The position numbers and the translations under genes were made by a program. Below, piece by piece: positions 23,442 through 35,162 of a stretch of 64,000 nucleotides of DNA. The DNA lies in NCBI GenBank assembly GCA_039707655.1, contig CM077665.1, positions 139,501,148-139,565,147 of the forward strand, written 5' to 3'. The DNA comes from Elymus sibiricus. Taxonomy: Eukaryota; Streptophyta; Magnoliopsida; Poales; Poaceae. The notes beneath the pieces were generated by a model. It searched no databases, was not told the DNA's origin, and saw only the letters and a list, made by a program, of their open reading frames with translations. Position 1 is the stretch's first letter, and the number at the start of each line of letters is the position of its first letter.

Positions 23442-24407
23442 ATGAATCTTTTGAGGAAATGTTCCTCACGCCGAAGCCCCACGGGAGTTGCTAGGAGAAC
23501 TCCGTACCAAGATATCAACCTTATTCGCAACACGGAGGTTAGGCCGTGCGAATGGCCACATGCACCCTTCATGTGTGAAGCGATTTTTTATGAAGAGTTC
23601 ACGCAATTCATCGCAAATGCCGGGCTAACCAACTTCCTCGAAGATGAGTATGACCAATACTATATCCTTACCAGTTACTTTGTGCAAAACTTTTTGTTTG
23701 AGAATACGCCCGATGCTCCCATAGTGCGCTTTGATCTTTATGCCACCCATTATGAATTGCCTCTACATGAATTTTGTGAGATATGTTTGCTTCCTTCTGA
23801 CGGGGGAATGCACGAACCTAAAATCGGGGAGTTTGAGGACTTCCTCCAAACCTTAACTGTGGGAGAAACTAGGGGCGTGTCACACGCTAGAGCTACTAGT
23901 TTGCAATTTCCTTCTGTGCACTATTTTTCTCTATTTATCGGGAAATGCATAACTACCATGGAATAGGGTGGTGGCCTCAGTGCCCCTACCCTTGCTATTC
24001 TACGCCGTGCATTTTATGGTGATAACACTTACAACTTAGGAGCTATTGTTGCATGTCGATTAAACATTAACCAAAACAAAGGCAAGATTCATGGTGGTAT
24101 TTATTCCACTCGCTTGGCAACTCGTTTTGAAGTGGCTATACGCCCTATTGATTATTTGTTGCCTAAGGTTTATCTTGATCACCTATCCATGGAGGAACAC
24201 CAATTTCTTGAGAAACCACAAACACCGCATCATATTCGTTACATCTTAGTGTATAGCAAGAAAACTTGTGATATTATTCCTTTGCATGCACCCTCTTCGT
24301 TTAACTATCATGCCACGCACGGATACATAATATTGCCAGAAGATATAACTGCTTACCAGAATGAGCTGGCTGCTGCGGAGGCTGAGGCCCAGGCATGGGA
24401 TGCTTAG
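23442..24407 (+). pseudogene. ATHILA ORF1-like protein of element F
   Basis: A single frame from ATG 23442 (MNLLRKCSSRRSP) to the stop after 24404, interrupted once by an in-frame TAG at about 23964 (TME-stop-GGGLSAPT). The encoded protein resembles the 'Arabidopsis retrotransposon ORF-1' (ATHILA) family: EAIFYEEFTQFIANAGLTNF, a YYILTSYFVQNFLF stretch, ATHYELPLHEFCEICLLP, then LATRFEVAIRPIDYLLPK and an Ala/Glu-rich end. The role of this protein is unknown. Only one lesion is seen in about 320 codons, so inactivation is recent or the stop is read through. Family call from recalled motifs. Confidence 0.55.
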
Positions 24408-26547
24408 GTACCCCAGCAGAAACATTTTCCCGGACCTGACGGCTATTATCAGTGGTGATCACCAAGCTAGGCAACCGCCTAAGCTTGGGGGAGTATCTAT
24501 TTCTCACCGACATTACATTCATGTTCACATACTTCATATAAATTGTTGGTGTTCATCCTCTTTCATTGTATATCCATGTTAGTTTTATTTTTTCCGCTTT
24601 CTTCTTGTGTGTTTGAAAAACTTTGGAAAACCCAAAAATATTTCTCACTTCTTTTTAGTTTTCTTTTCCCGTTCAATTATCTTCCGCACTAAAAGAAAAC
24701 CCAAAAATATTTCCTTTGCATGTTGGGAGCTTTCCCGTGTAAATAGTTTTTCTCGTTCTTGTTTTCCCTTAGTTTATTTGCTTGCTAAAGAAAAAGAAAA
24801 ACTCCAAAAATATTTCAGTCTGTTTCTCTGAATTTCTTTTCTTTTTGTTAATTTCTTGAAAGAAGAAGACCGCGATGAAAATGTTGAGTGGCTCTTATAT
24901 GCTTTATTGTTTACCTAACACAGAGCCCATATTACCTTGTCTTCTCCTTTGTCCAAAACCGCCTTGCAGACTCCAGCTTAGTCCATGGTATTCTTGCACT
25001 ATTATTATTATCACATCATTCGGTCATGCAAGTGAAAGGCAATAATGACAATATTTGACGAGGTGATCGTGGCAAGGGAAGCTGGTATGAACTCTTCTTG
25101 TTTTCCATTTTTGTAAATATGTTTAGCTCGTTCGATCTCAATTCGGTATAATATGAGTGAACATGTTCATAATGACAATTAGAGATTATAGCTTCTCATG
25201 CCATGCTTAAACAGCTAGTAGTGAATAATGATTTATCTTATAGATCAACATGCATTAAAATGGTTATGATGTGGTATGGTAGTATGGTATTTCCCTCCGA
25301 GAAATTCAAGCGGCTTGACTTGGCCAATGTGCAAACATGTAGTTGATTCAAAACCCACACAACCTTTATGATGTTTAAATTTAGAGTGTTCATATCCTAC
25401 TCATGCTATATTCAATGTTAGTTACTCGCAATGCATGCCTATGACTATTTTCGCTCTCTAGCTGGTCGCTTCTCAATCTATTGCTAGCCTTCACATGTAC
25501 TAAGCGAAAATGCTGCTTGTGCATCCAAAACCTTTGAACCAAGTTATTCCACATGAGTCCACCATACCTACCTATATGCAGTATTACCCTGCCGTTCCAA
25601 GTAAATTTGCATGTGCCATCTCTAAGCATTCAAATAAACATCTATTTTGTGCACGCGTCTCGCTCATGGAGCGACGAGGCGGTCAGTATTTTCCATGCTA
25701 AATGAGTTATTCCCAAGACGGTCGTTTATTCGCCGACATTGCATGAGAGAGGCTGGTAAAAGGATGCCCAGTCCTGCATAATCAAAATTAATCAAACAAA
25801 ACTCCTTGGGACAGTTGACATGTTGGCAGGCATCCATGGATTCAGTCAGCCATGGTTTGTGTATGGATGGTGGATAGGAGTAAACTTTACTATTCTGTTT
25901 GGGAACCGCCAATAATGAGTTTAGCATGGAAGATATTGAAAACCTTTGTCGTAACGTTGACAGGAAAAGTGCACCACTCAAAACCATATTCCAACTCTGT
26001 TTTTAAAACTTGAGCTCTGGCACCTCTGCAAATCAATGCTTCCCTCTGTGAAGGTCCTATCTATTTATTCTTGTGTTGAGTCATCATCCTCTTACTAAAA
26101 GCACCAGACCGGAGAGCACTATTGTCATTTTTATGCATTGAGTCTAGCTAATGTTGGATACGAGCATGACTGGATCTTTTCTATTCTGAATTATAGTGTT
26201 TAGTCGCTGCTTGAACCTTAGAGGTGCTCTGCATTTATGTTTTGCGGTCTCAGAAAGGGCTAACGAAATACCATGTCACCATATTATATCATGATCATTT
26301 TGATACGTGTTGGCATGTGAGATATCTTATCATTTGCTTGCTAGTTGGTTATGTATTGCCATGAGTTGATATGATGCCTAATTGTTATCGTGGATGTGGT
26401 CATTTATGATTTATGCTGAAAACTTTAACACTAGCTAAGCATGTGTATAACAACGAGAACAAAAGAGTTTGTAAAAGTTTTCTTTATCACTTTCAGTTTG
26501 TCAACTGAATTGCTTGAGGACAAGCAATGAGTTAAGCTTGGGGGAGT
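24408..26547 (+). other. non-coding 3' region of element F, with polypurine tract
   Basis: No coding frame. It has 'aagcttggggga' blocks near 24481 and at 26534-26546; the second abuts the LTR and is the likely polypurine tract. Repeated short blocks 'ccaaaaatatttc' occur near 24632, 24703 and 24803. Confidence 0.5.
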
Positions 26548-27926
26548 TGATACGTCTCCAACGTATCTACTTTTCCAAACACTTTTGCTCTGGTTTTGAC
26601 CTCTAATTTGCATGATTTGAATGAAACTAACCCAGACAGACGTTGTTTTCAGCAGAACTACCTTGGTGTTATTTTTGTGCAGAAATGAAAGTTCTCGGAA
26701 TCGGACGAAACTTTTTATGAATTATTTTTGAGAATTATAATGAATTATGGAGCGAAGACCTGCCGGGGGGGTGTCAGGGGGCCACCATACATCAGGGCGC
26801 GGCGCGCCCTGATGGCTTGTGGGGCCCTCGTGGCTCCTCTGACCCTAATTCCAGTCCTATAAAATCACATCTTCGAAGAAGAAAAATAGAGAAAAGTTTT
26901 CATCGCGTTTCCCGAGACGGAGCCGCCGCCACCTCCCGTTCTTCCTCGGGAGGGCTGATCTGGAGCCTGTTTTGGGCTCCGGAGAGGGGTAATCATCGCC
27001 GTCATCATCACCAACCCTTCTCCATCAACACCGCCATGACGCTCACCACCGGGAGTGAGTAATTCCTTTGTAGGCTTTCTGGACAGTGGTGGGATTGGAT
27101 GAGATTGATCATGTAATCGAGTTAAGTTTGATAGGGCTTGATCCCTAGTGCCCACTATGTTCTGAGATTGATGTTGCTATGACTTTGCTATGCTTGATGC
27201 TTGTCACTAGGGCCCGAGTGCCATGATTTCAGATCTGAACCTATTATGTTTTCATGAATATAAGAGTGATTTGGATCCTATCTTGCAATTTGTATGCACC
27301 TATTACGTGTCTTGAGCCGCATACCCAAGGTGACAATAATTAGGATTCTTTCCGGTGATTGCCGTAGTATGAGGAGTTCATGTATTCACCATGTGTTAAT
27401 GCTTTGTTTCGGTTCTTTATTAAAAGGAGGCCTTAATATCCCTTAGTTTCCAATAGGAACCCGCTTCCACGGGAGGGTAGGACAAAAGATGGCATGCAAG
27501 TTCTTATCGCAAGCACGTATGACTATATACGGAATACATGCTTACATTACATTGATGAATTGGAGCTAATTCTGTGTCACCCTAGTGTGTAATTGTTATA
27601 TGATCAATGTCATCTAAATCATTACCCATCACCGATCCACATGGCTACGCTTTACATATACTGAATCTTGCTAAGTTACTATTGCTACTGCCACTGTCAC
27701 AACTACTACAAAATTGATGTTGTCACTACTACTGTTACTTTTGCTACTACTATTTGTTGTGCTACTAAACCTTTGTTGCAGAGACATATCCCAGGTGCGG
27801 TTGAATTGACAACTCAACTGTCAAGGCCAATAAATATTCTTTGGCTCCCCTTGTGTCGAATCAATAAATTAGGGTGAAATACTACCGGTGAAGACTGTCG
27901 CGATCCCCTATACTTGTGGGTTATCA
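26548..27926 (+). repeat. 3' LTR of element F
   Basis: Starts TGATACGTCTCCAACGTATC and ends TATACTTGTGGGTTATCA, 1379 bp. TATA-like box cctataaaatc near 26858, followed by a leader. The ends are highly typical of Sabrina/WHAM LTRs. Confidence 0.8.
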
Positions 27927-28880
27927 GTCACTCCGGCAGGACTAGGGGTTTTAGCTCCATCAAAGGGCCCTGAACCTGGGCATGTCTGTGTCATGTGCTT
28001 CGCACCCTCACCCGTCTCCGAACGTTGCCGGCGCACGTCGGCCCCAAACCACGACTTAATCCACCCCATGGCATCTGCCATAGAAATACCACGACAAGAA
28101 ATGCAACTAGGTGATACAACTCTATATGGTGTGTAACAACAAACTAGTAAGCTACACAAGGCAACACACAAGCAAGTAGGGACAAGGCATAAAGCTAGGG
28201 TAAAGAGACAACCGAAAGATGTAATCCGAAGTTCACGCACTTGGGTGCATGCTAACCGCTGGTAGAGAGGGAGAACAACGAATGCTCCCACGACAACAAA
28301 TGAATCACCTTCTTCTCCAAGAACCACAGGCAACAAATACTTTGGCTCCCTTCCACTAGGGGTAGCTCTTGAGGGCGAGCTTCAAACCCTCACAAATGAG
28401 CCAGGGTCACAACCACACGACTTGGAAGCTTCCGGGTAACACCAACCGTCTAGGGTTCCCACAAAGCCAATAGTAATAATATTTTCTAGGATCTCACGGG
28501 GAATCAATGAACTTGAGTTTTGATTGGTTGGAAACGCAGATCGTGTGATCCTATTACTCTCTCTAAAATATGGAGCGTATTGAGTGGCTAGAGAGGGAGG
28601 GATCCGAGCTTTAAGCCTTTGGATCAATGGTGTGAGCTGGGTGGAATCGTCGCCTTCCATAGGTAGAAGAAGGTGGCCTATATAGTCAACCAGAATATCT
28701 TTCCGTTGGAGCATTGTCCAGTAAAGTCAGACTATCCGACTACTCAGACATTCCGAGGCAATGCCCGAGGCAGTCCAGAAGGGTCGAATATTAACTCGGA
28801 TAATCCGCCCGAAATGCCCGACCTGGGATTTTTGCTCAAAACAGACTAATTTGGAGGCAAACTTCTCACATGGGCGTAGA
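27927..28880 (-). mobile_element. remnant of an LTR-type element, minus orientation
   Basis: On the minus strand there is a TATA box (gactatataggcc, near 28674-28686) followed by a leader of LTR style, and upstream of it a cluster of short inverted-type motifs (28725-28830: gactatccgac, actcggataatccgcc, cattccgaggcaatgcccgagg). Motif clusters of the same style occur in the LTRs at 55217-56838 and 60098-62871. No clear TG or CA ends; element F probably inserted here or the ends were lost. Confidence 0.35.
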
Positions 28881-30118
28881 TAGTATTTGGCTTGCTTTGT
28901 TTCACTAATTCCACACTATATCCATGGTGTATCCCCTCTTTATAGTACGACATGCCTACGACTCGAAAACGAGAAATCATTGGTGAATTTTAACGTGTCT
29001 CCTTATTTTGTCCTCTAGCCTCTGCGAACCGCTGGCTAACCATATGATTCCTTTCCATTTATATATTCACTGAAAGCACAAATATTGTTGTCATAACTCC
29101 AAATCCCTCATTACGAGTGGATGTCCTTTCAGTTTATCTTCAAAAAGTAGGATTTTTTAATTGCTAGTTTCATCTTTCATGTGGTGTTGATGACATCATT
29201 TTTTTCACAAGCAACAACAACTTTAACCATTATAAAACCTTTAGGGCCGGCCCCTGGTGGCTGTTCCCCCCTCCCCACCAGGTACATAGTAGTCCAAGGT
29301 TGGCCACGACACCTGGACGAAGAAGCCACACAACATAGCCTAGGCATGTGGATGCATGTAGCCCAAGACGATAAGTCCTGTCACTATAAGTTACAATCAT
29401 CAGTTTTCCTTTCGATTGTGACTAGCCCTACTCTAGTTCTCTGCTCCAAAAGGTGAGTCGCAATTCTGGACAAACTGGTACAGTACGCCGGCGAACTATG
29501 CCGCTCTCCAATCTACACTCATGTCCTCGCTTTCTCGTTTTCCTTCATTGTCTCACCGATTCCTCCAGAATAAGCTTCCAAAAACCCTAATCCATGGCTA
29601 TGATGTCAGGTTGCAGACGATCAACAATTCCCTGCAACCCTAGTAACATTGGAGGCATGTGATCGGTCTCCCTTCTAAATCATTTACATTACTATAGCAG
29701 TGTATATACTCACTGTTTACAAATCGTTGCATTCAATCATTGTTTAGGAAAACCTAGTGAAGGGAAGTCAGAGTATTGTAGTTTCCTAACTTTCCTCTTT
29801 AAGTGAGAGGATCTGGATTCCATTCAGTTGTGCCTTAATTATCTTTGAGAGCCTACCACACGAAATTAACATGGATAATCTATGCATCAGACAGCGTGAA
29901 GCACGTGCACTTGTTATCATAGTGGGGCTACACTAATAAGCATTTAGGTTCGGTAATGTTATCTGGCTGACATTTCCTGGGAGAAGGATGACAAACGAAC
30001 GTATTTTGTCGATAGTTGTAGTTACAACAGGAGATCAAACAGACAGTTAATATATATTTATTTAAAGAAATTGTCATGCTATTCTGAAGAGAATGACATG
30101 CATTTTTTTTTAAACTAT
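28881..30118. other. intergenic, no recognised feature
   Basis: Moderately AT-rich single-copy-looking DNA. A short GC-rich stretch (29240-29330) stays open for 91 codons from 29181 but shows no protein-like features. Nothing supported. Confidence 0.5.
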
Positions 30119-31624
30119 GAGTTAAATACATCATGGGTGCCTTAACTTGTCCTACGCGGTCACTTTGGTGCCTAAACTTGTAAAATACATGAAACTAATG
30201 CCGTAACTTGTCTGAGCGTTCAAATACGGTGCCTCCGTTCGTAATCAAGCGTACGCACTGCTCACATGACATGCCAGTGTGGCGTTGGCCCGCATGTCAA
30301 TAGCTGTGAGAGGAGTGTGATGGTTGTTTTACAAAAAACTCTTTGTACTTTAATTAAATTATGCAAAGGCCGTCACATTTTATTTAATTATGCGATCTGG
30401 GTCCCGCATGTCAACACGTGGGATGAAATAATAATAAGGAAAAAAAGGCGCGCTGCTAGGATTCGAACCCAGTAAATGGGCTCACAACCTGCACACATGT
30501 TATAACTAGTACGACAAGAATAGTTGTTCCGAATAGCTATTCAAAAAAATATTGATAATTCTGACGTTCGAAAAAAAGGGTGCTATTCAACATATTACCT
30601 GCCATATATAAACTTTTAAAGTGTTAGTGAATTTAAAAATCAAATCAACATATTTTTGGAAAATGCTCGCGTAAATTCAGAAACTATAAACGTGTTTTCA
30701 AAAAAATGTTCATCATGCATTAAAAAAAATTACGACATCTATTTCATACAATGTTCAACATGTATTAAAAATTTATTTTGTAAAATTATTATTACATTGC
30801 TACAAACATATTTTAACACATTTATAGAATATATTGTTTGTACACAATGATTTTTAATACACGTTGAATAATACAATGTTGGTTTTTGATAATTATGTAT
30901 TCTAAGAATTAAGATACACAATAATTGTGTGTGCTTGTGATCTTAATGAAGATATTCAAAATTTAAACAATATTGTATAATATACATTGAACTATTTAAA
31001 TCCACATAACTTTTAGAAAAAGTTCATGTTTACCTCTTCGAACTACACAATAATAAACAGATTAAATGATTTAAATAGACAATGCATACTGATAATTATA
31101 TTCTATTTATATACGGGAAAATTTACATATAATAAAAGACAAACAGTAACTTAAAAAAAACAAATGGAAATTGTAAAGCGATATGTTGACTATATAAGTT
31201 TCCAGCTAACTATTGTACACAAAGTACTGTTAGTCTGCATGGCTAGCGTGTGTGCTATTTAACCAGAAGATGCCACGTTCGATACCTACTCAATGATGTA
31301 TTTTATTCACCTAAAAAACGACACACTTTATTTTTTCGTTGTTATTAGCATACAAAGTAAGGGCTTATTTATAACATTATCCTAAACCTCAGACGGTTTT
31401 CTGCACACAAAAACTCCATGCATTTCACCCGACACTCACACCCACTGACATGTGGGCCAGCCACCAGCGCTCACGCCACGCGGATAGCACATATGGTGGT
31501 ATACGTGCGGAGGCACCGTATATGCCATGCGACAAGTTATAGCATCACTTTTGTGTATTTTACAAGTTTAGACACTAAACTGACCACAACAAACAAGTTA
31601 AGGCACCTATGGTGTATTTAACTC
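30119..31624. mobile_element. terminal-inverted-repeat element (MULE-like, non-autonomous)
   Basis: Left end GAGTTAAATACATCATGG at 30119 matches the reverse complement of the right end ending at 31624 (GAGTTAAATACACCATAGG). The inverted similarity extends over about 120 bp (gtgccttaacttgt, cctaaacttgtaaaatac, cggtgcctccg). Flanks ttaaactat and aaaaactat share seven of nine bases, fitting an 8-9-bp duplication. About 1.5 kb, AT-rich centre, no transposase. Both arms include a tRNA-like stretch in inverted orientation (box-B-like motifs at 30459-30470 and 31277-31286). It lies about 160 bp upstream of the F-box gene. Confidence 0.7.
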
Positions 31625-31786
31625 AAAAACTATCAGCAAAAAACGTTGACAAATGTCATCCCTCACTTTCCCTCTATGCATCTCACGTGTCTTCGGCCGT
31701 GGCTGAAAAGAGGCTGAAAGCTTCGACGGACCGGGCCACACACAGTCCAGTACCCCACACCCCCACCACATCCAGTCGACGACACC

Positions 31787-32974
31787 ATGACCCGCCGCCG
31801 CCGCCGCCGCCGCCGCCGCGCTCGCCCCGCCTCGCCACCGGCGGCGCTGGAAGAGGACGACCTCCTACGGAAGATTTTCCTCCTCCTCCCGCCTCAGCCC
31901 TACTCTATTCCCCGCCTCTCCGTCGTCTGCAAACAGTGGCGCGACGTCGTCACCGACCCCCAATTCCTCCGCGGCTACCGCGACCACCACCAGAAACCTC
32001 CAGTCCTTGGCCTTGTCATGGGAGGCAATGGAGATCCCTTCTTCAGGTCCAGTCTCAGCCCTCCGGACCTCATCCCCCACGAGCATTTCTTTCCTCGAGA
32101 CATCCTCAACCTCTACATGGAGTTGATGGGCTGCCGCCATGGACGCGTCCTCTTCTTCGACCGGAGGCTGCTTGAGGTCATGGTGTGGGACCCTGCCACT
32201 GGATGCCGCCGCTGTGTGGCCGTCCCACCAGTGTTCGACGACAAGGAGATTGTCGTCTTCAACGGCGCCGTGCTTTGCGCTGCTGGCGATGAAGGGCACG
32301 TGCACGGGGATTGCCACTCGAGTCCCTTTCAGGTGGTCTTGATAGGAATCCACAGAGACCATAAACGAGCGTTTGCTTCGGTCTATTCATCAGGAACAGG
32401 CATATGGGGTGATCTCATTTCAGCAGATGCGATTCGTTTGATGTATGATCTGACCAACCCCGGTACCCTTATTGGCAGATCCCTTTACTGGTCGCTTGAT
32501 GATGAGGAGGATGGCATACTCGAGTTTGATTTAGATAGGCATAGCCTAGTTAATATCGAGATGCCGGATTTGACGTATTATAGTTGCATAAGTAGCTTTC
32601 AGATCATGCCGACAGATGATAGTAGCAGTATTGGCCTTGCTATTTTGGAATACCAAAAATTCGAAATGTGGGAGAGGAAGGTCGATTGTGATGGTGTTGC
32701 TGGATGGGTGCTGCAGAAGACCTTTCAAATGAACACGATCCTTGGTCTGGGGCGTATGGGAGGAAGGGATAATCTGATGTTGGGGTATGACGAAGATGAT
32801 CATGCGATTTATGTAAGGACAGATATTGGTGTCTGCATCATTCAACTTGAGACAATGCAATTCAGAAATCTTGGCAAAGATAATTTCACGACCACCGCCT
32901 ATTATCCGTACAAAAGTTTCTATACTGCAGGTATTTCTCTCTGCACATTTCCAGAAAACAGAACGTGGAAATAG
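31787..32974 (+). CDS. F-box protein
   Basis: A 395-codon frame. After a low-complexity start (MTRRRR, made by a CGC microsatellite, and an Ala/Pro stretch) it has an F-box at about residues 22-65: LEEDDLLRKIFLLLPPQPYS, then PRLSVVCKQWRDVVTDPQFL. The remainder resembles the F-box-associated region common in grasses: GCRHGRVLFFDRRLLEVMVW near 110, WDPATGCRR, LIGRSLYWSLDDEEDGILEF near 230, and YVRTDIGVCIIQLE near 345. F-box proteins supply substrate recognition to SCF ubiquitin ligases in nucleus or cytosol; the substrate is unknown. A good splice donor (ctgcag/gtattt, about 32931) suggests that the last 13 codons may be read-through into an intron and that the true C-terminus is in a later exon. 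GC content falls from 5' to 3', as in many grass genes. Confidence 0.85.
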   Translation: MTRRRRRRRRRARPASPPAALEEDDLLRKIFLLLPPQPYSIPRLSVVCKQWRDVVTDPQFLRGYRDHHQKPPVLGLVMGGNGDPFFRSSLSPPDLIPHEHFFPRDILNLYMELMGCRHGRVLFFDRRLLEVMVWDPATGCRRCVAVPPVFDDKEIVVFNGAVLCAAGDEGHVHGDCHSSPFQVVLIGIHRDHKRAFASVYSSGTGIWGDLISADAIRLMYDLTNPGTLIGRSLYWSLDDEEDGILEFDLDRHSLVNIEMPDLTYYSCISSFQIMPTDDSSSIGLAILEYQKFEMWERKVDCDGVAGWVLQKTFQMNTILGLGRMGGRDNLMLGYDEDDHAIYVRTDIGVCIIQLETMQFRNLGKDNFTTTAYYPYKSFYTAGISLCTFPENRTWK

Positions 32975-34068
32975 CCAAATTAGTTTTGTGCGCTTGGTTG
33001 CTAGAATACCTTTATCGTGTCACTGAAGTGTTTGTTAACTGATTAACCTTACTTTGTTGTGGCACTTAGTATTGTCATCTTCAGAGAGAGCAAGCAGTTT
33101 TAACCAATTTATTCTATGACCTTGCGTATAGACATACATTATACAATGCTAGTGTTCATTCGTGTGTGGCAATGTTACATATCTTTTGAGGATAGGCTGC
33201 ATATGGTAGTTGTAAATTTGCAAGATATAAACTAAAATGAAGTTTGAACTCTGATAGTCTGATATTACAGTTAAGCAATTTAGTGGGCTGTTTGGCCCAT
33301 TTTGAATCATAAAACTAGTAATATTCTCGATTCAGTATCTGTATCTGTGATAGTGTTCATCTCTAGAAATCTTGTTATTAATCATATATCTGTAATACGC
33401 ATAAACTTTTCTGTAATAATTAGCTCTTCTTTATCCCCTGTTGAAGAGTCCTGCTGCAAGTCTAGCTGCAAGCCTTTCAGTGTTCCGATCTTAGACACTT
33501 CTTTCTGACGTTGATCTTTTCAATTGTTCAATCTGGCGTGTTTCCTGTCATTATCCAAACAGGCTCATTTATTTACATTAGCATTTTCTGTTTCTCGGTT
33601 GTCCGATCCCGTGTGCCTTCTTTCATTTTCTCATCTTTCATATCTTGTGGTGTTTGAATGTTCATCTTTCTGACAGATTACTGACTTATTGTGTGTGAGT
33701 AAAAAATGTTCCTAACTCCTAACCAGCCAGTTACTGCTGGTTTAGGCCATACCTGTTGGTACCCTCTTTTTTACCTGTTGGTACCCTCTCTTTTTTTAAA
33801 ATCTGGCGTTTTATGTTATTTTAAGATAGTTTTCGTTAATTCATGTATAAGGCATGCAACACAATTTTTTTATTAAATTTACTAGCAGATTGGTTCACAT
33901 CCCATGACTCATGACCTGACAATGTCACTAGTGTTTTTTTATCATATAGTATGTTTAAAGCTTATCACCTATTCACACTCAGACTCAAGACACTGAGGTC
34001 TGAGTTCATCCTCTTGCATCTTCTTAGTCTCCCTTCTCATCACTTCTATTTACTCAATCTGACATCAG
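32975..34068 (+). other. 3' region of the F-box gene / intergenic
   Basis: AT-rich, without a gene. Contains a 19-bp near-perfect direct repeat (tacctgttggtaccctct near 33747 and 33772). It may hold the 3' UTR or an intron of the F-box gene. Confidence 0.4.
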
Positions 34069-34717
34069 TTCTCCCTGCTGGTGAGTGACTTGTCAGTATG
34101 CGAAACAAGAGCTGGTGGCATCTCCAGATCTCTGGCGAAGGATGGCAGTATCATGGTTCCTGCCTCAAGGGGAGCAGGAGCGGTAGGAGACAATGCCGCA
34201 GCTGCCTCGACCCGAACCATACCAGAAGGAGGTAAAATACATGCATCTTGATTTATGTGTCTATAGACAGTTAACATTGGCCACTTGGGACTTGGGTATA
34301 TCAATAAATAGCAGATTTGTGGGTTTTTAGCAATATCCGTAATGTAGAATGATTATCTGGAATTGGGGACATGACAGCAGCCGTGACATGTGGTTGAATC
34401 CTTTATTCTTCTCGCTCCACAGATATGTTAGACAAGTCAAGCAGCAGAGTTCAAGGAATCGATACAGGTCTTGTGCCAAGCCGGGTACTGACACAAACTC
34501 GAATCGACGTGATATTCAAGAAAGAGACGGAGACAAGATCAAAACTTAGCAAAGCTTGGGCAAAATGGTTCCGCAGCAACGGCGTTCCTGAAAGTAAAGC
34601 AGACTGCCCACACTTCCGCAGTGCCATGAAGTTAACACAGAAGCTAGGTACCCGCTTGCCTGTTCCTACAGGCGACGAACTAGGTGGCATAAATCTGGAG
34701 GCTGAGGAAGAACTTCC
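34069..34717 (+). pseudogene. two exons of a DUF659/hAT-like gene, truncated downstream
   Basis: Exon 34069-34231 (FSLLVSDLSVCETRAGG ... TRTIPEG) and exon 34423-34717 (MLDKSSSRVQGIDTG ... LEAEEEL) join in frame across intron 34232-34422, which has GT (gtaaaa) and AG (ctccacag) ends. The second exon contains SKAWAKWFRSNGVPE, DCPHFRSAMKLTQKLG and PVPTGDELGG, which I recognise from the segment before the DUF659 domain in plant hAT-derived proteins. It ends at a strong donor (GTAAGT at 34718). The expected DUF659 and hAT dimerisation exons are absent; a Mutator-like element starts 450 bp away. It could be a captured or domesticated transposase fragment, or alternatively the 3' exons of a transcript with the F-box gene, though the phases do not fit. 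Confidence 0.5.
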
Positions 34718-35162
34718 GTAAGTAGATGCGAATGTTAACTACTTATCCATGGACTGATGGCTCATGCCTTTGTAAGGGTTAGTTAAGTACTGCCTCATGA
34801 ACTGTTCTGGGTTCTTCCGAGTCCTGGTTGCTTATGAACTTTGATCTAGCGATGTTGAGTTGGTTATGCACCATTTTGATAATTTCGTCAACTTTGATGT
34901 AAGGAACGGCTTTGTTGGTAACTAAGTACAAGTAGGTATTCATCATATCGTTTTTATTTTGATGATCTTGCGGGTTGCGAAGCTTTCGGTTATTGTGCGT
35001 CTCGGTCACTTGATTGTTGCATGTCAATGGGCGCTTGCAGTATTGTCGATGATACCTTGGCGTGGAGGGTGTTGGCAGAGAAGGGGGGGGGGGGGGGGGG
35101 GGGGGGGTGATTCTGGGATCGTTGGCAGGCGCTGGTATGGACTTCTCTCCCCTCCCCTTATC
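34718..35162. other. intergenic, with poly-G tract
   Basis: No gene. Holds the 25-base G run at 35083-35107 (see separate entry) and the left junction of the Mutator-like element. Confidence 0.5.
35083..35107. repeat. poly-G run of 25 bases
   Basis: Twenty-five consecutive G; may form a quadruplex and is prone to length errors in sequencing. Confidence 0.9.

Larger units (their letters stand above)
21009..27926 (+). mobile_element. Gypsy element F (WHAM/Sabrina-like), 5'-truncated, without polymerase
   Basis: Begins in the middle of gag at the junction with the LTR of element A. It contains the gag C-terminus, a complete-looking protease, an ATHILA ORF1-like gene and a full 3' LTR (26548-27926). 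There is no reverse transcriptase or integrase between protease and ORF1. The base pentamer after the LTR (gtcac) would be the target copy; the left copy is lost. Confidence 0.65.

Noticed and set aside
30440..30515. Possible tRNA gene on the minus strand
   Set aside because: A good B-box and acceptor-like end but no convincing anticodon arm, D arm or A-box; a tRNA-derived fragment in a transposon arm.
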